Positions 17,767-29,498 of a stretch of DNA of 61,972 nt are shown in pieces; position 1 is the stretch's first letter; each line of letters starts with the position of its first letter. The stretch is from an uncultured Clostridia bacterium (GTDB lineage Bacteria; Bacillota; Clostridia; Oscillospirales; Ruminococcaceae): NCBI GenBank assembly GCA_944386285.1, contig CALXAM010000065.1, forward strand, positions 1-61,972, given 5' to 3'. Under the pieces are notes generated by a model. It was given only the letters and a program-made list of their open reading frames with translations, was not told the DNA's origin and did no database searches. A program made the translations under genes and the position numbers.

Positions 17767-20700
17767 TTGGAAAAACAGGTCATATCGGTTTTTGGAACTT
17801 ACTTAAAAAAAGAATACGATTCTGCACTGCTGAATGCACAGCTGTTGGAGTTAGATGTGGGAAAAGAATCCCGCGATTTGGTGGTAATGATCCGTCCGCA
17901 GACGTTACTTTCAAAGCAGATGATCTTTTTAGCCGAGCAGGAATTGGCAGAAGCACTTTCATTAAAGCAGTGCCGGATTAAAACAAAATATACGCCTGAT
18001 CAATTCACGGAAGCATATTTTTCGGAGGTAGTCTGTGCATTAAAGCGTTCGGTTTCGCTCATTAACGGCTATTTTGACAGTGCAGGATGCACGTTTTCTG
18101 ACAATATGCTGACGATCACACTGCGTCACGGCGGTGCAGAACTTTTGGAAAAATGCCATGTCCGCAGAGAAATTGCATCGTTTATTTTCGATGAATTTTC
18201 ATTCCGGCCCGAGGTATCGTTTGACGGTGTGCTTGAAGCAGAGCAGGTGGAACTGCCGGCGAATACGGCGGTGCTGGATGATGACATTCCGTTTCCGATG
18301 GATGCACCGCCTGAAAGTGCATCACCTGCTTCTTATATGCCGCCGCCTCAGATGGAGCGGCCGCGTCCCGCACCAAAACGGGAAAAGCGCATGAAAATCA
18401 ATTTTTCCAATCTGCCGATCTCGTGTAAGGATGCGAGTGTGCTGATTGGACGGAATATTGCGGAAGAACCGGTGCTGTTATCGACTGTCAATCAGGAAAG
18501 TGGCCGGGTGGTTGTTTGTGGTGAGATTTTTGCCGTGGATCAGCGGTATAACCGCGACAATACGAAGATCATCATGTCGGTGAGCTTTACGGACTACACC
18601 GGTTCGAATACGCTCAAAATTTTTGATGACGTCAAAAATGAAGAAAAATACGCGAAGCTCAAAAAAGGAACAGCAATTTTGGTACGCGGCGAGGCGGCAT
18701 ATGATAAATACGACCGTGAAGTGGCGATTCGCCCGTTTGATATCATGCTGCTCGAAAAAGAACCGCGTATGGATCACGCCGAAGAAAAGCGCGTTGAACT
18801 GCATTTACATACCATCATGTCCGCGATGGATGCGACCACCAAGGTGGATGAAGTGATCAATACGGCGTACCGCTGGGGACATAAAGCAGTTGCGATTACC
18901 GATCACGGCGTTGTGCAGGCATTCCCTGATGCGATGAATGCGGTCGATGCCATCCGCAAAGACGGCGGCGAGTTCAAAGTAATCTATGGCGTGGAAGCGT
19001 ATTTTGTAAATGATGCAGTCGAAATCGTCAAAGGCGAGCAGGATGCACCGCTTGACGGCGAGTTTATCGTGTTTGACACCGAGACGACAGGACTGAGCGC
19101 CGCAACGGAGCGCATGACGGAAATTGGCGCGGTGCTTATCAAAAACGGCGAAGTCGTGGACACGTTCAACACATTTGTGAACCCGAAAAAGGCGATTCCA
19201 CCGAAAATCACTGAATTAACCGGAATCACAAACGAAATGGTCAAGGATGCACCGGAGGAAGCAGAGGCGCTCGCATCATTTCTTGATTTCTGCGGCGACC
19301 GAATTTTGATTGCACACAATGCGCCGTTTGATATGGCGTTTGTGCAGGTAGCTGCCGCAAGAAGCGGAATTTCACGTACATTTACATCCATTGATACCGT
19401 GCCGCTCTGCCGCAATCTCTTGCCGGAGTTAAAAAAGCACAAGCTGAACCTCGTGGCGGAACATTTAAATCTCGGTGATTTTAACCATCACCGTGCATCA
19501 GACGATGCAAATATGCTGGCGGCAATCTTTTTAAAGCTGTGTGAAAAATTGCGTGATGAACGCGGGGTTACGACCATTCAGCAGATCAATACCGCGTGCG
19601 CCGGCGTCGATGTGAAAAAAGCGCAGAGTTATCATCAGATTCTGCTCGTGAAAAATGCGCAGGGACTTAAAAATTTGTATAAGCTTGTGTCGTTTGCGCA
19701 CTTAGACTATTACTATAAACGGCCGCGGATTCCAAAAAGTGAGCTGATGAAGCATCGCGAAGGACTGCTTGTAGGCAGCGCATGCGAGGCAGGCGAGCTG
19801 TACCGTGCGATTTCGGCAGGAAAGCCGTGGGCGGAGCTTTGCTCGATTGCAAAATTTTATGATTACTTAGAAATTCAGCCGACGAAGAATAACTTCTTCA
19901 TGATCCGAAACGGTATGGTCGAGAGTGAAGAACAGCTTAAAGAATATAACCGTACCATTATCAATCTCGGCGAAAAACTGGGAATTCCCGTTGTAGCGAC
20001 CTGTGACGTTCATTTTTTAAACGAGAAAGATGCAATCTTCCGTGAGATTCTTTTAACCGGTATGAAATTTTCCGATGCGGCAGAACAGCCGCCGCTTTTC
20101 TTTCGGACAACGGACGAAATGCTTGCAGAGTTTTCCTATCTCGGAGAGGAAAAAGCGCGGGAAGTGGTTATCACAAACCCGAACAAAATCGCGGATCTCA
20201 TTGATCCGGAAGTGCGGCCGATTCCACGCGGGACGTTCACGCCGAACATCCCCGGTTCTGACGAGGATATCGCACGGATTACATGGAATCGTGTTCACGA
20301 AATTTACGGCGATCCCGCGCCGGAACTCGTTGAAAAACGACTGACCAGAGAGCTCGAATCCATCATCAAGCATGGATTTGCCGTGCTTTATATGATTGCG
20401 CAGAAGCTTGTGGCAAACTCAGAAGAAAACGGCTACCATGTCGGTTCGCGTGGATCGGTCGGCTCGTCGTTCGTGGCGATCATGGCGGGCATTTCGGAGG
20501 TGAATCCGCTGCCGCCGCACTACGTCTGCCCCAAATGCAAGCACAGTGAATTTATCACAGATGGTTCGGTCGGTTCAGGCTTTGACTTACCCCCGAAAGA
20601 CTGTCCGAACTGCGGTACAAACATGAACCGCGACGGACATGACATTCCGTTTGAAACATTCTTAGGCTTCGACGGCGATAAGGCGCCGGATATCGACTTA

Positions 20701-22116
20701 AACTTCTCGGGTGAATATCAGTCACGCGCACACCGCTATACCGAGGAATTGTTCGGTAAGGACCATGTGTTTAAAGCAGGTACCATTTCGACCGTTGCGG
20801 ATAAAACGGCATATGGGTATGCAATGAAATATCTCGAAGAAACCGGAAAACATGTCCATCGTGCAGAGGAAAACCGTCTGGCAATCGGATGTGCGGGCGT
20901 TAAACGGACGACCGGTCAGCATCCGGGCGGCATGGTCGTTGTGCCGTCTGATTATGAGGTGTATGATTTTACACCGGTGCAGCATCCGGCAGATTCGAAG
21001 GAATCGGGCGTTATCACAACGCACTTCGACTTCCATTCGCTCCATGATACGATCTTAAAACTCGATGAGCTTGGACACGATGTGCCGACGCTCTATCGTC
21101 ATTTGGAAGATTTGACAGGCATCATGATCGCAGACGTTCCTCCAATGGACGAAAAGGTCATCAGCCTATTTACATCGACCGAGGCGTTAGGCGTCACCCC
21201 CGAAGAAATTCACAGTGAAACCGGTACGCTTTCTCTGCCGGAGATGGGTACAAGTTTTGTGCGTCAGATGCTGATTGACGCACAGCCGAAGAAATTTTCC
21301 GACTTACTCCAGATTTCGGGTCTTTCCCACGGAACAGACGTGTGGCTCGGTAATGCGCAGGATTTGATTCGTGATAAAGTGTGCACGATTTCCGAAGTGA
21401 TCGGTACGCGTGACAGTATCATGACGTATTTGCTTCACAAGGGACTCGAACCGAAAATGGCGTTTAAGATCATGGAGATCACGCGTAAAGGTAAGGCACC
21501 GAAGCTTTTAACCGAGGAACATTTTGCTGCCATGAAAGAACATGGCGTGCCGCAGTGGTATGTCGACAGCTGTATGAAAATCAAGTACATGTTCCCGAAA
21601 GCGCATGCGGCGGCATATGTCATCGCAGCGTGCAAGCTCGGTTGGTTTAAGGTGTATCATCCGCTGCCGTATTATGCATCGTTTTTCACGGTGCGCGGCG
21701 GTGACTTTGATGCGGAGAGTGCCGTACAGGGAAAAGAAGTCGTGCAGATGCGGCTCGAGGCATTGCGTTTAAAAGGGAATGACCGCACCGTGAAGGAAAA
21801 CGATACCTATGTTACACTGCAGATTATCAATGAGATGCTCTGCCGCGGATATTCATTTTTGCCGGTCGAGCTGTATCGTTCACATGCGACCGATTATCTG
21901 ATTGAGGACGGGAAAATCCGTCTGCCGTTTACTGCGTTAAAAGGTGTCGGTGAGGCAGCGGCAAGAGGACTCCAGGAAGCCGGCGCACAGGGACCGTATA
22001 TCTCTGTCGATGAAATTCAGGAACGGTCAGGTGCTTCTAAATCTGTGATTGAAATGCTTGAGGAGGCCGGTGCATTAGAGGGACTTCCGAAAACAAGCCA
22101 GATGACGTTCTTTTGA
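17767..22116 (+). CDS. polC: DNA polymerase III alpha subunit, PolC type
   Basis: 1449 aa. The replicative polymerase of low-G+C Gram-positives, with built-in proofreading. Order of domains: N-terminal regions (1-215), an OB-fold (about 230-330), a PHP domain split around the exonuclease ([12 protein letters not shown] near 348), the DnaQ-like exonuclease ([20 protein letters not shown] near 430, HHRASDDA near 577), then the C-family polymerase with GSRGSVGSS, four zinc-binding cysteines (CPKC...CPNC), [12 protein letters not shown] and GQHPGGMVV. It starts with TTG at 17767, preceded by AAAGGACAGAG. It is the last gene of the pyrH run; the hisZ promoter begins one base after its stop. Confidence 0.98.
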   Translation: MEKQVISVFGTYLKKEYDSALLNAQLLELDVGKESRDLVVMIRPQTLLSKQMIFLAEQELAEALSLKQCRIKTKYTPDQFTEAYFSEVVCALKRSVSLINGYFDSAGCTFSDNMLTITLRHGGAELLEKCHVRREIASFIFDEFSFRPEVSFDGVLEAEQVELPANTAVLDDDIPFPMDAPPESASPASYMPPPQMERPRPAPKREKRMKINFSNLPISCKDASVLIGRNIAEEPVLLSTVNQESGRVVVCGEIFAVDQRYNRDNTKIIMSVSFTDYTGSNTLKIFDDVKNEEKYAKLKKGTAILVRGEAAYDKYDREVAIRPFDIMLLEKEPRMDHAEEKRVELHLHTIMSAMDATTKVDEVINTAYRWGHKAVAITDHGVVQAFPDAMNAVDAIRKDGGEFKVIYGVEAYFVNDAVEIVKGEQDAPLDGEFIVFDTETTGLSAATERMTEIGAVLIKNGEVVDTFNTFVNPKKAIPPKITELTGITNEMVKDAPEEAEALASFLDFCGDRILIAHNAPFDMAFVQVAAARSGISRTFTSIDTVPLCRNLLPELKKHKLNLVAEHLNLGDFNHHRASDDANMLAAIFLKLCEKLRDERGVTTIQQINTACAGVDVKKAQSYHQILLVKNAQGLKNLYKLVSFAHLDYYYKRPRIPKSELMKHREGLLVGSACEAGELYRAISAGKPWAELCSIAKFYDYLEIQPTKNNFFMIRNGMVESEEQLKEYNRTIINLGEKLGIPVVATCDVHFLNEKDAIFREILLTGMKFSDAAEQPPLFFRTTDEMLAEFSYLGEEKAREVVITNPNKIADLIDPEVRPIPRGTFTPNIPGSDEDIARITWNRVHEIYGDPAPELVEKRLTRELESIIKHGFAVLYMIAQKLVANSEENGYHVGSRGSVGSSFVAIMAGISEVNPLPPHYVCPKCKHSEFITDGSVGSGFDLPPKDCPNCGTNMNRDGHDIPFETFLGFDGDKAPDIDLNFSGEYQSRAHRYTEELFGKDHVFKAGTISTVADKTAYGYAMKYLEETGKHVHRAEENRLAIGCAGVKRTTGQHPGGMVVVPSDYEVYDFTPVQHPADSKESGVITTHFDFHSLHDTILKLDELGHDVPTLYRHLEDLTGIMIADVPPMDEKVISLFTSTEALGVTPEEIHSETGTLSLPEMGTSFVRQMLIDAQPKKFSDLLQISGLSHGTDVWLGNAQDLIRDKVCTISEVIGTRDSIMTYLLHKGLEPKMAFKIMEITRKGKAPKLLTEEHFAAMKEHGVPQWYVDSCMKIKYMFPKAHAAAYVIAACKLGWFKVYHPLPYYASFFTVRGGDFDAESAVQGKEVVQMRLEALRLKGNDRTVKENDTYVTLQIINEMLCRGYSFLPVELYRSHATDYLIEDGKIRLPFTALKGVGEAAARGLQEAGAQGPYISVDEIQERSGASKSVIEMLEEAGALEGLPKTSQMTFF

Positions 22117-22145
22117 TTGACAGCAGCACTGTTTTGTGCTATCAT
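22117..22145 (+). promoter_or_regulatory. Promoter of the histidine operon
   Basis: TTGACA (22117-22122), a 17-base spacer and TATCAT (22140-22145), starting right after the polC stop. The leader to hisZ is only about 30 bases, so there is no room for a T-box or His attenuator. Confidence 0.75.
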
Positions 22146-22181
22146 GTTATCACGTTACTACGATAAAGCGGAGGCGACGAT

Positions 22182-23393
22182 ATGCCAAGATATAACTTAA
22201 TTACGCCGGAAGGAACGCGCGATTATTTGTTTGAAGAAGCTGCGGCGATCCAAAAGACCGAGCAAACGATTCACCATTTGTTTGAATCACGCGGTTTTTC
22301 GCGTGTGATTACACCGGCAATCGAGTTTTTAGATGTATACAATGAAAACGGACACAGTATACCGGTTGAATATATGTATAAACTCACCGATTATAAAGGG
22401 AGACTCATGGTGATTCGTCCCGATTCTACCATGCCGATTGCACGGCTTTGTGCGACCAGATTGCGGGATGAGGCACTTCCGCTGCGGCTTTACTACAGCC
22501 AGTCGGTTTATGCACAGAATCGTGTGCTGGCAGGAAGACGCGATGAGGTCAAGCAAAGCGGTGTGGAACTCATTGGTGCAGCAGGTCTTCGTGCAGATCT
22601 TGAGATGGTGTCGCTTGCAGCAGATGTACTTCATGCATGCCATTTGAATTCATTCCGAATTGAGATCGGGCATATCGGCATTTTTAATGCGCTTGCGGAT
22701 GCACTTTCGATTGATGAAGACGAGCGGGAACAAATCCGGCTTTATATTGAATCCAAAAATTATCCTGCACTTGATGATTATTTGACACAATATGGCGATT
22801 CTCATGAAGCGAAAGTGCTGCGTCAGCTGCCGCGTCTGTTTGGAACAGCGAATGTCTTTACCCAAGCACAGACGCTGCTTAAGGGGACACAAGCGGAAGA
22901 AACGCTTTCTTATTTAAAGAAACTGTATGAACAGCTGTGCCGAATGGACTGTGGTTCGATGGTGAGCGTTGATCTGGGTATCGTGAACCGAACAGACTAC
23001 TATACCGGTATTGTGTTTAAAGGCTATATCGAAGGACATGGGGAAGAGGTGCTTTCCGGCGGACGGTATGATCGCTTAATTCAGCAAAACGGTGCGTATG
23101 TTCCGGCGATTGGATTCGCCGTCAACATTGACGCAGTAGCGCATGCGATCAATCAGAAAGAACCAATGGAACGCGCGCACGCCGATGTGCTGATTGTTGC
23201 AAAAGATGAAGAGGCAATTCCGCATGCGTTTGATTTGCTTGCTCGCTATAATGAATGGGGAAAAACGTCGGAGTTTTTCTGTGATGATGCAGAGAAAGCA
23301 CGCGCGTATGCGACACTCCGTGGGATTCCAACGATTGTGTTTCTCAAAGAAGGTCAAAGCGAAGAAGTTCGTGCAGAGGAGGCGTCAAAATGA
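22182..23393 (+). CDS. hisZ: ATP phosphoribosyltransferase regulatory subunit
   Basis: 403 aa, a histidyl-tRNA synthetase paralogue. It forms an octamer with short HisG and is required for its activity and histidine feedback. Class II synthetase-like motifs are present: TPEGTRDYLFEEA near the start, VIRPDSTMPIARL (motif 2 region) and LSGGRYDRL. The catalytic aminoacylation features are degenerate, as expected for HisZ. A GGAGG site lies 8 bases upstream. The stop overlaps the hisG start by four bases. Confidence 0.93.
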   Translation: MPRYNLITPEGTRDYLFEEAAAIQKTEQTIHHLFESRGFSRVITPAIEFLDVYNENGHSIPVEYMYKLTDYKGRLMVIRPDSTMPIARLCATRLRDEALPLRLYYSQSVYAQNRVLAGRRDEVKQSGVELIGAAGLRADLEMVSLAADVLHACHLNSFRIEIGHIGIFNALADALSIDEDEREQIRLYIESKNYPALDDYLTQYGDSHEAKVLRQLPRLFGTANVFTQAQTLLKGTQAEETLSYLKKLYEQLCRMDCGSMVSVDLGIVNRTDYYTGIVFKGYIEGHGEEVLSGGRYDRLIQQNGAYVPAIGFAVNIDAVAHAINQKEPMERAHADVLIVAKDEEAIPHAFDLLARYNEWGKTSEFFCDDAEKARAYATLRGIPTIVFLKEGQSEEVRAEEASK

Positions 23394-24034
23394 AACCGAT
23401 TCGAATTGCGCTTACAAAGGGACGGCTTGAAAAAGATACAGTTGCATTATTTGAAACGATGGGATTTGACTGCACCGCGCTGCACAACAAAGGACGGCGG
23501 CTGATTCTGCCGATTCCCGATGCAAATATCGAGGTGGTACTTGCAAAAGCCGCTGATGTCATTACGTATATTGAACATGGCGTCTGTGATGTGGGTGTTG
23601 TCGGAAAAGACACCATTATGGAATACGGTGGCTCGTTTTTTGAAGTTGCCGATTTGGGGTTCGGTGCTTGCCGGTTTGCACTGGCAGGAAAGAAGGGCGA
23701 CGATTTTTATGCAGGATATGCCGAAAAAACGATTGCCACTAAATATCCGAATGTGACACGTCAGTTTTTCGAAAAGAAGAACATGGATGTGAATATTGTC
23801 AAAATTGAAGGCAGTGTGGAATTAGCGCCGCTGTTAGGTCTTGCAGATGCGATCGTCGACATTGTGGAAACCGGTTCGACACTGAAAGAAAACGGTCTTG
23901 CGGTGTTTGAAGAGGTTGCGCCGATTTCTGCACGTGTGATCGTCAACACTGTCAGCATGAAACTTCATCAGCAAACAATCGAAACGCTTATTTTTAAAAT
24001 GGAGCAGGCACGTAAGGGGGAAACAAAACAATGA
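23390..24034 (+). CDS. hisG: ATP phosphoribosyltransferase, short catalytic subunit
   Basis: 214 aa, the short form lacking the C-terminal regulatory domain, consistent with hisZ next door. It joins ATP and PRPP in the first step of histidine synthesis. IALTKGRLEKDTVALFE, DVGVVGKDTIME and the PRPP-binding ADAIVDIVETGSTLKENGL are visible. An ATGA overlap couples it to hisZ, and another couples it to hisD. Confidence 0.96.
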   Translation: MKPIRIALTKGRLEKDTVALFETMGFDCTALHNKGRRLILPIPDANIEVVLAKAADVITYIEHGVCDVGVVGKDTIMEYGGSFFEVADLGFGACRFALAGKKGDDFYAGYAEKTIATKYPNVTRQFFEKKNMDVNIVKIEGSVELAPLLGLADAIVDIVETGSTLKENGLAVFEEVAPISARVIVNTVSMKLHQQTIETLIFKMEQARKGETKQ

Positions 24035-25314
24035 TTTCCATGATCAATGTAAACGGAACAGACGAGGTTGCATTTTTGAATCGGCTTTCCGAACGAATCG
24101 GTTCAGTGAATGAAGAAGTCACTGCATCGGTGACACAGATTTTGCGAGAGATCAAAGCCCGTGGTGATGCGGCAGTCGCAGAATACACAAAGAAGTTTGA
24201 CGGGCAGCTGCCGCCGTCGTTTGAAGTCAGCCGCGAGGAGATCAACGACGCGCTTACAGAGGCAGATCCGGCGTTTGTGGATGCAATGCTTAATGCAGTC
24301 GCAAACATCACGGAATTCCACAACCGGCAAAAACAGCAGAGTTTTATCGATGCAAAACCGAATGGTGTGCTCATGGGTCAGCGAATTCGCGGATTAAAAC
24401 GTGTAGGATTGTACGTGCCGGGTGGCACGGCGGCATATCCGTCTTCGGTACTGATGAATGCAATTCCTGCAAAAATTGCGGGTGTTGAGGAAATTATCAT
24501 GGTGACTCCGCCCCGGAAAGATGGCACAGCAAATCCGGATATTCTCGTCGCAGCAGCACTCTGCGGTGTGGATCGCGTCTTTTTGATGGGCGGCGCACAG
24601 GCGGTTGCGGCGCTTGCATATGGTACAGAGATGGTACCGAAAGTGGATAAAATCGTAGGCCCTGGCAATATTTTTGTGGCAACGGCGAAAAAACTGCTGT
24701 TCGGTGAAGTGGATATCGACATGATTGCCGGTCCGAGTGAGATTTTGATTTTGGCGGACGAAACGGCAGAGCCTTCGTATTTGGCGGCAGATCTCATGAG
24801 TCAGGCAGAACATGATAAGCTTGCGTCTTCCATTCTGATCACAACTTCGAAAGAAATTGCGCAAAAGACAAAAGAAGAGCTTGCGCGTCAGGTGCAGACG
24901 CTTTCCCGTCGCGAGATCATCGAAGAATCACTTCAGAAATTCGGTGCGATTTTCGTGTGTGAAACGGCGGATCAGGCAGTGGAGCTTGCAAATCGGTTAG
25001 CGCCTGAGCATTTGGAAGTCATGATGGCTGATCCAGTCTCTTATATCGGTAAGCTTGACAATGCAGGCAGTGTATTCCTCGGGAAATATTCACCTGAACC
25101 GCTCGGTGATTACTATGCAGGACCGAACCACGTGCTTCCGACCAGTGGTACCGCGCGCTTTTTCTCGCCGCTGTCAGTTGATGCGTTCATCAAAAAATCG
25201 AGTTATATCTATTATACAGAAGAGGCGCTGTTCCACGCGAAAGATGATATCATGCTGCTCGCCCAAAAAGAGGGGCTTACCGCACATGCCAATTCGATTC
25301 GTGTTCGTTTTTAA
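24031..25314 (+). CDS. hisD: Histidinol dehydrogenase
   Basis: 427 aa. Oxidises histidinol to histidine in two NAD-dependent steps with zinc. The signature GLYVPGGTAAYPSSVLMNA, KIVGPGNIFVATAKK, DMIAGPSEILILAD and DLMSQAEHD are all present, as are the catalytic histidines in APEHLEVM and AGPNHVLPTSGTARF. Overlaps the hisG stop (ATGA). Confidence 0.97.
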   Translation: MISMINVNGTDEVAFLNRLSERIGSVNEEVTASVTQILREIKARGDAAVAEYTKKFDGQLPPSFEVSREEINDALTEADPAFVDAMLNAVANITEFHNRQKQQSFIDAKPNGVLMGQRIRGLKRVGLYVPGGTAAYPSSVLMNAIPAKIAGVEEIIMVTPPRKDGTANPDILVAAALCGVDRVFLMGGAQAVAALAYGTEMVPKVDKIVGPGNIFVATAKKLLFGEVDIDMIAGPSEILILADETAEPSYLAADLMSQAEHDKLASSILITTSKEIAQKTKEELARQVQTLSRREIIEESLQKFGAIFVCETADQAVELANRLAPEHLEVMMADPVSYIGKLDNAGSVFLGKYSPEPLGDYYAGPNHVLPTSGTARFFSPLSVDAFIKKSSYIYYTEEALFHAKDDIMLLAQKEGLTAHANSIRVRF

Positions 25315-25346
25315 GTTTTACTGTTTCCCAATAAAAGAGGTGTGTT

Positions 25347-26408
25347 ATGGCTTATTCCCTGAATAAAAAAATTAAAAATTTGACGCCGTATGCGCCGATT
25401 GTCGGACATTATGATATCCGGCTTGACGCAAATGAGTCGTTTCTTACCCTGCCCAAAGAGGTAAGAAAAAAAGCGATGGAAGAAGCGTTTTCTTCCGCGC
25501 TCAATCGTTATCCGGATCCGTATGCCACGGATTTAGTGCGTGCATTTGCAAAATACTATGCGGTGAAACCGGAATATGTAACGGCAGGCAACGGTTCGGA
25601 TGAATTGATTTCGCTGATTGTCGGAGCCTTTTTTGAAGCAGGTGAGGAACTTGTTACAGTCGTACCTGACTTTTCGATGTATCAGTTTTATGCGGAAGTA
25701 TTCGGCGTGAAAACAACGGCGTTTACAAAAGATGAATCTTTACGCATTGATGTTGACCGGCTGTGTGAATATCTGAAAAATTCTTCGGCACGCGGTGTTA
25801 TGTTTTCCAATCCATGTAATCCGACATCGATTTGCTTGTCTAAACGGCAGGTACATCGGATGCTGCGTGAGGTACCGAATTGCCTATTTATTGTTGATGA
25901 GGCATATATGGATTTCGCTGACGAATCAGTACTTTCGCTTGTCGATGATTTTGACAACTTGATCGTTTTGCGTACGTGCTCGAAAGCGATCGGCTTGGCT
26001 GCTGTACGGCTTGGATTCGCTGTAGCGGGTGAAAAAATCACACGTGCAATCCGCTCTGTGAAATCGCCGTATAATGTCAATACGATTTCGCAAAAAATCG
26101 GTGAAGCTGTATTTGCTGATCCTGAATTTTTAATTGCCGCAACGAAAAAAATTATTGCTTCACGCGAACATTTGTATAAAGGACTGTTGGCGCTTCATGC
26201 ACGGTATCGCGGATTTGATGAGGTGTATGAATCGGCAACAAACTTTGTGTTTGTGCGAACAAAATATGCCAAAGAGTTGTATGAGGGATTGCTTGCACGG
26301 TCAATCGCTGTGCGGTTTATGGGTGGTTATCTGCGTATTTCCGCAGGGACACAGGAAGAGAACAAAGCAGTTCTTTCTGCACTCGAAGAGCTGGTAAAGG
26401 AGTATTGA
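25347..26408 (+). CDS. hisC: Histidinol-phosphate aminotransferase
   Basis: 353 aa, fold-type I PLP enzyme that converts imidazole-acetol phosphate and glutamate to histidinol phosphate. Visible: RLDANESFLTLP, NRYPDPYA, GNGSDELI, FSNPCNPTS, VDEAYMDF and the PLP lysine in LRTCSKAIGLAAVRLGF. It starts 32 bases after hisD with an AGAGGTG site. In this context it is assigned to histidine rather than to other HisC-like transaminations. Confidence 0.95.
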   Translation: MAYSLNKKIKNLTPYAPIVGHYDIRLDANESFLTLPKEVRKKAMEEAFSSALNRYPDPYATDLVRAFAKYYAVKPEYVTAGNGSDELISLIVGAFFEAGEELVTVVPDFSMYQFYAEVFGVKTTAFTKDESLRIDVDRLCEYLKNSSARGVMFSNPCNPTSICLSKRQVHRMLREVPNCLFIVDEAYMDFADESVLSLVDDFDNLIVLRTCSKAIGLAAVRLGFAVAGEKITRAIRSVKSPYNVNTISQKIGEAVFADPEFLIAATKKIIASREHLYKGLLALHARYRGFDEVYESATNFVFVRTKYAKELYEGLLARSIAVRFMGGYLRISAGTQEENKAVLSALEELVKEY

Positions 26409-26411
26409 GCG

Positions 26412-26996
26412 ATGAGACAGGCTACGATTACGCGGAATACAAAAGAAACGCAAATTACAGCATCACTCACATTGGATGATCGCGCGGATGGTGTTGTGGT
26501 ACATACCGGTATTGGCTTTTTTGACCACATGCTTACAGCGTTTGCCGTTCATGCGGGATTTTCGTTGCATCTCGAGTGCAAAGGCGATCTTGAAGTGGAC
26601 TGCCATCATACCATTGAGGATACCGGTATTGTACTCGGTCAGACGATTGCTGCAGCGCTTGGCGGCAGAGGCGGCATCATGCGATATGGCAGCTTTTTCG
26701 TTCCGATGGATGAAGCGCTTGCAAGTGCGCATGTCGATATCAGCGGACGTCCGTTTTTGTCCTTCCGCGCCTCATTCACCGCACCGATGATCGGTGCGAT
26801 GGATACGCAGATGGTTGAGGAATTTTTCCGTGCGGTTGCGGCGCATTCCGGCATGACGCTCCACCTTGAAGTACTGTATGGAGAAAACGATCATCATAAA
26901 GTAGAAGCGCTGTTTAAAGCGTTTGGACATGCGCTTGCAGCGGCAGTTGCAAGAAACCGTGACGGTGCAACGCTTTCGACAAAAGGTGTTCTGTAA
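26412..26996 (+). CDS. hisB: Imidazoleglycerol-phosphate dehydratase
   Basis: 194 aa, the monofunctional form without a phosphatase domain. It dehydrates IGP with manganese. Metal-binding histidine motifs GFFDHMLTAFAVH, DCHHTIEDTGI, AHSGMTLHLEVLYGENDHHKVEALFKA (read in parts) are present. It follows hisC by 3 bases, with AAGGAG inside the end of hisC. Confidence 0.97.
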   Translation: MRQATITRNTKETQITASLTLDDRADGVVVHTGIGFFDHMLTAFAVHAGFSLHLECKGDLEVDCHHTIEDTGIVLGQTIAAALGGRGGIMRYGSFFVPMDEALASAHVDISGRPFLSFRASFTAPMIGAMDTQMVEEFFRAVAAHSGMTLHLEVLYGENDHHKVEALFKAFGHALAAAVARNRDGATLSTKGVL

Positions 26997-27017
26997 AAAG
27001 CATGAGGAGGAGTTTGC

Positions 27018-27617
27018 TTGATCGCAATTATCGATTATGGAGCAGGCAATCTGTTCAGTGTGAAAAATGCGCTCGACTATATCGGAGAGACGAGTGAAAT
27101 CACCAGCGATCCGGCTGTGCTTTCCCGCGCAGACGGAATGATTCTGCCGGGTGTGGGTGCGTTTCCGGATGCGATGCGAATGTTAAAAAGCAGCGGCTTA
27201 GTTGATGTTATTTGCACAGAAGCGCAGAAAAAGCCGCTTTTGGGCATTTGTCTTGGTATGCAGGTACTGTTTTCACGCGGCACGGAATTTGAAGAAACAA
27301 AAGGTTTGGATTTGATTCCCGGCAGCGTGGATCGCATTGAATGTGACTTTAAAATTCCGCACATGGGATATAACGAGCTTCACAAGCATATCGATTCTCC
27401 GCTGTTAGCCGGAATTGGTGAGGGCGCATGCGTTTATTTTGTGCATTCGTTTATGGCGAATACAACGCCTGAATATATTGCGGCGGACACGGACTATGGT
27501 GTGCGGATTCCGGCGCTTGTACAGAATAAAATGGTGTTTGGCGCGCAGTTTCATCCGGAAAAGAGCGGCGAAACAGGACTTAAGATACTTAGAAACTTTG
27601 GGGGACTGACCAGATGA
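27018..27617 (+). CDS. hisH: Imidazole glycerol phosphate synthase, glutaminase subunit
   Basis: 199 aa, a class I glutamine amidotransferase that feeds ammonia to HisF. Nucleophile motif LGICLGMQVLF and the His-Glu pair in GAQFHPEKSGE are present. It starts with TTG at 27018, preceded by a GAGGAGG site. Its stop overlaps the hisA start. Confidence 0.97.
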   Translation: MIAIIDYGAGNLFSVKNALDYIGETSEITSDPAVLSRADGMILPGVGAFPDAMRMLKSSGLVDVICTEAQKKPLLGICLGMQVLFSRGTEFEETKGLDLIPGSVDRIECDFKIPHMGYNELHKHIDSPLLAGIGEGACVYFVHSFMANTTPEYIAADTDYGVRIPALVQNKMVFGAQFHPEKSGETGLKILRNFGGLTR

Positions 27618-28399
27618 TTATATATCCTGCGATTGATATTCAAAACGGGGAATGCGTACGGCTGACAAAAGGTGATTTTGCAACAAGTGAACGTGTCGCT
27701 GCTGATCCGGTGGAAACGGCAAAGCAGTTTGAGGCAGCAGGTGCAACCTATTTACATATGGTGGATTTAGATGGTGCTAAAAACGCAATGGCGCAGAATC
27801 GAGATGTGTTTGTGTCGGTGGCGCGCGAAACGAATCTGAAGATCGAATTGGGCGGCGGCATTCGTGATATGAATACGGCGGCTTACTATTTGGAAAACGG
27901 AATTGATCGAATTATCTTAGGCTCAATGGCGGTCAAAAATCCGAAGCTATTGGCAGAGCTTGTCCGAGAATACGGCGATCGAATTATTGTAGGCATTGAC
28001 GCTGAGGACGGCATGGTCAAGACAGAAGGATGGCTGGCTTCCGGCCGTGTGAATTACATCACTCTTGCAAAAGAAATGTTCCATATTGGTGTAAAACACT
28101 TGATTTACACCGATATTTCGCGTGACGGTACATTAAGCGGCCCGAATCTTGCAGATTTAAAAAAATTGCGTGAAGCAGTGCGTATGAATATTATTGCGTC
28201 CGGCGGTATTCGCAGCATTGAAGATATCCGTGCGCTTGCAAAAATTAAAATGTACGGCGCGATCTGCGGAAAATCGCTCTATAAAGGTACGCTTGATTTA
28301 AAAGAGGCAATCGACGTCGCCGCACAGATTGAAGCACAGCGCGCACAGCAAAGACCGCGCCCAGCAGGAGGAAAACGAAAATGCTCTCCAAACGAATAA
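27614..28399 (+). CDS. hisA: ProFAR isomerase
   Basis: 261 aa (beta/alpha)8 barrel that isomerises ProFAR to [22 protein letters not shown] carries the catalytic Asp, and [29 protein letters not shown] and [13 protein letters not shown] are the family phosphate-binding motifs. The C-terminal tail, rich in Q, R, P and K, is a little longer than usual and overlaps hisF by 19 bases. Confidence 0.96.
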   Translation: MIIYPAIDIQNGECVRLTKGDFATSERVAADPVETAKQFEAAGATYLHMVDLDGAKNAMAQNRDVFVSVARETNLKIELGGGIRDMNTAAYYLENGIDRIILGSMAVKNPKLLAELVREYGDRIIVGIDAEDGMVKTEGWLASGRVNYITLAKEMFHIGVKHLIYTDISRDGTLSGPNLADLKKLREAVRMNIIASGGIRSIEDIRALAKIKMYGAICGKSLYKGTLDLKEAIDVAAQIEAQRAQQRPRPAGGKRKCSPNE

Positions 28400-29145
28400 T
28401 TCCATGTCTGGATGTAAAAAACGGACGAGTGGTTAAAGGTATCAATTTCGTCGGATTAAAAGATGTGGGTGATCCGGTGGAATGCGCCAAAATGTATAAT
28501 GAGCAAGGTGCGGATGAGATTGTATTTCTCGATATCACCGCCACACACGAAAATCGCGATACGATTGTGGATGTGGTGCGCAATACGGCGAAGCAGGTAT
28601 TTGTTCCGCTCACGGTAGGCGGTGGTATCCGTACGATTGAAGATTTCAAAAAACTCCTCCGTGCCGGTGCAGATAAAATTTCGGTCAATTCTGCGGCTGT
28701 GCGGAATCCGCAGCTTGTCGCAGAGGCGGCTGATAAATTCGGCAGTCAGTGTGTCGTCGTGGCGATTGATGCGCGCCGTGCGGAAGACGGTACGTTTCAT
28801 GTCGTGATCAACGGTGGTCGGATTGATACCGGAATGGATGCTGTCTGGTGGGCACAAGAAGTGCAGCGGTTAGGCGCCGGTGAAATCCTGCTGACCTCAA
28901 TGGATGCGGACGGTACCAAAGCCGGCTTTGATATTGAACTGCTCAATGCGATCTGCGCGGTTTCCCATGTGCCGGTCATTGCATCAGGCGGATGCGGTGC
29001 GCTTTCGCATTTTTCCGAAGTATTTCAAAAAACGGATGCGGATGCTGCGCTTGCGGCATCGCTGTTCCACTACCGGGAACTGACGGTCGGACAGGTCAAA
29101 GAACATCTGCACGCATGTGGTATTCCGGTTCGGATGGATAAGTGA
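28381..29145 (+). CDS. hisF: Imidazole glycerol phosphate synthase, cyclase subunit
   Basis: 254 aa barrel that with HisH makes IGP and AICAR. Catalytic aspartates lie in [14 protein letters not shown] and [38 protein letters not shown] and [13 protein letters not shown] are typical. The start overlaps the end of hisA; an AGGAGG site lies inside hisA. Confidence 0.97.
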   Translation: MLSKRIIPCLDVKNGRVVKGINFVGLKDVGDPVECAKMYNEQGADEIVFLDITATHENRDTIVDVVRNTAKQVFVPLTVGGGIRTIEDFKKLLRAGADKISVNSAAVRNPQLVAEAADKFGSQCVVVAIDARRAEDGTFHVVINGGRIDTGMDAVWWAQEVQRLGAGEILLTSMDADGTKAGFDIELLNAICAVSHVPVIASGGCGALSHFSEVFQKTDADAALAASLFHYRELTVGQVKEHLHACGIPVRMDK

Positions 29146-29155
29146 GGAAAATAAG

Positions 29156-29482
29156 ATGGATGTTTCGATTTATTTTAAAAAAGCGCCGCTCATTCCTGCG
29201 ATTGTGGTAGAGGACAGTACCGGTGAGGTGCTGATGCTTGCCTATATGAATGAGGAAAGCTTAAAAAAGACGTTTGAAACGGGATATACCTGGTTTTATT
29301 CCCGTTCACGCAAAGAGCTTTGGAACAAAGGTGCGACAAGCGGACATACACAGCGCGTCATTTCGATTGATGTAGACTGTGATGATGACACGCTGCTTGT
29401 CCGCGTTGAGCAGATGGGACCTGCATGCCATACGGGTCAAAAAAGCTGCTTTTTTAAACGGATTTATCAGAGAAATATGTAA
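29156..29482 (+). CDS. hisI: Phosphoribosyl-AMP cyclohydrolase
   Basis: 108 aa, single-domain form. It opens the adenine ring of PR-AMP with zinc. [32 protein letters not shown] and the metal-binding DCDDD and [10 protein letters not shown] motifs are visible. The start at 29156 (MDVSIYF) was chosen because GAGGAAAATAAG precedes it; the frame runs upstream into hisF. It is separate from hisE, unlike the fused HisIE of many bacteria. Confidence 0.96.
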   Translation: MDVSIYFKKAPLIPAIVVEDSTGEVLMLAYMNEESLKKTFETGYTWFYSRSRKELWNKGATSGHTQRVISIDVDCDDDTLLVRVEQMGPACHTGQKSCFFKRIYQRNM

Positions 29483-29498
29483 AACGGGGGAATCACCG

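Noticed and set aside
22146..22181. T-box or histidine leader attenuator before hisZ
   Set aside because: Only about 35 bases separate the promoter from the start codon; no T-box motif, terminator or His-rich leader frame fits.
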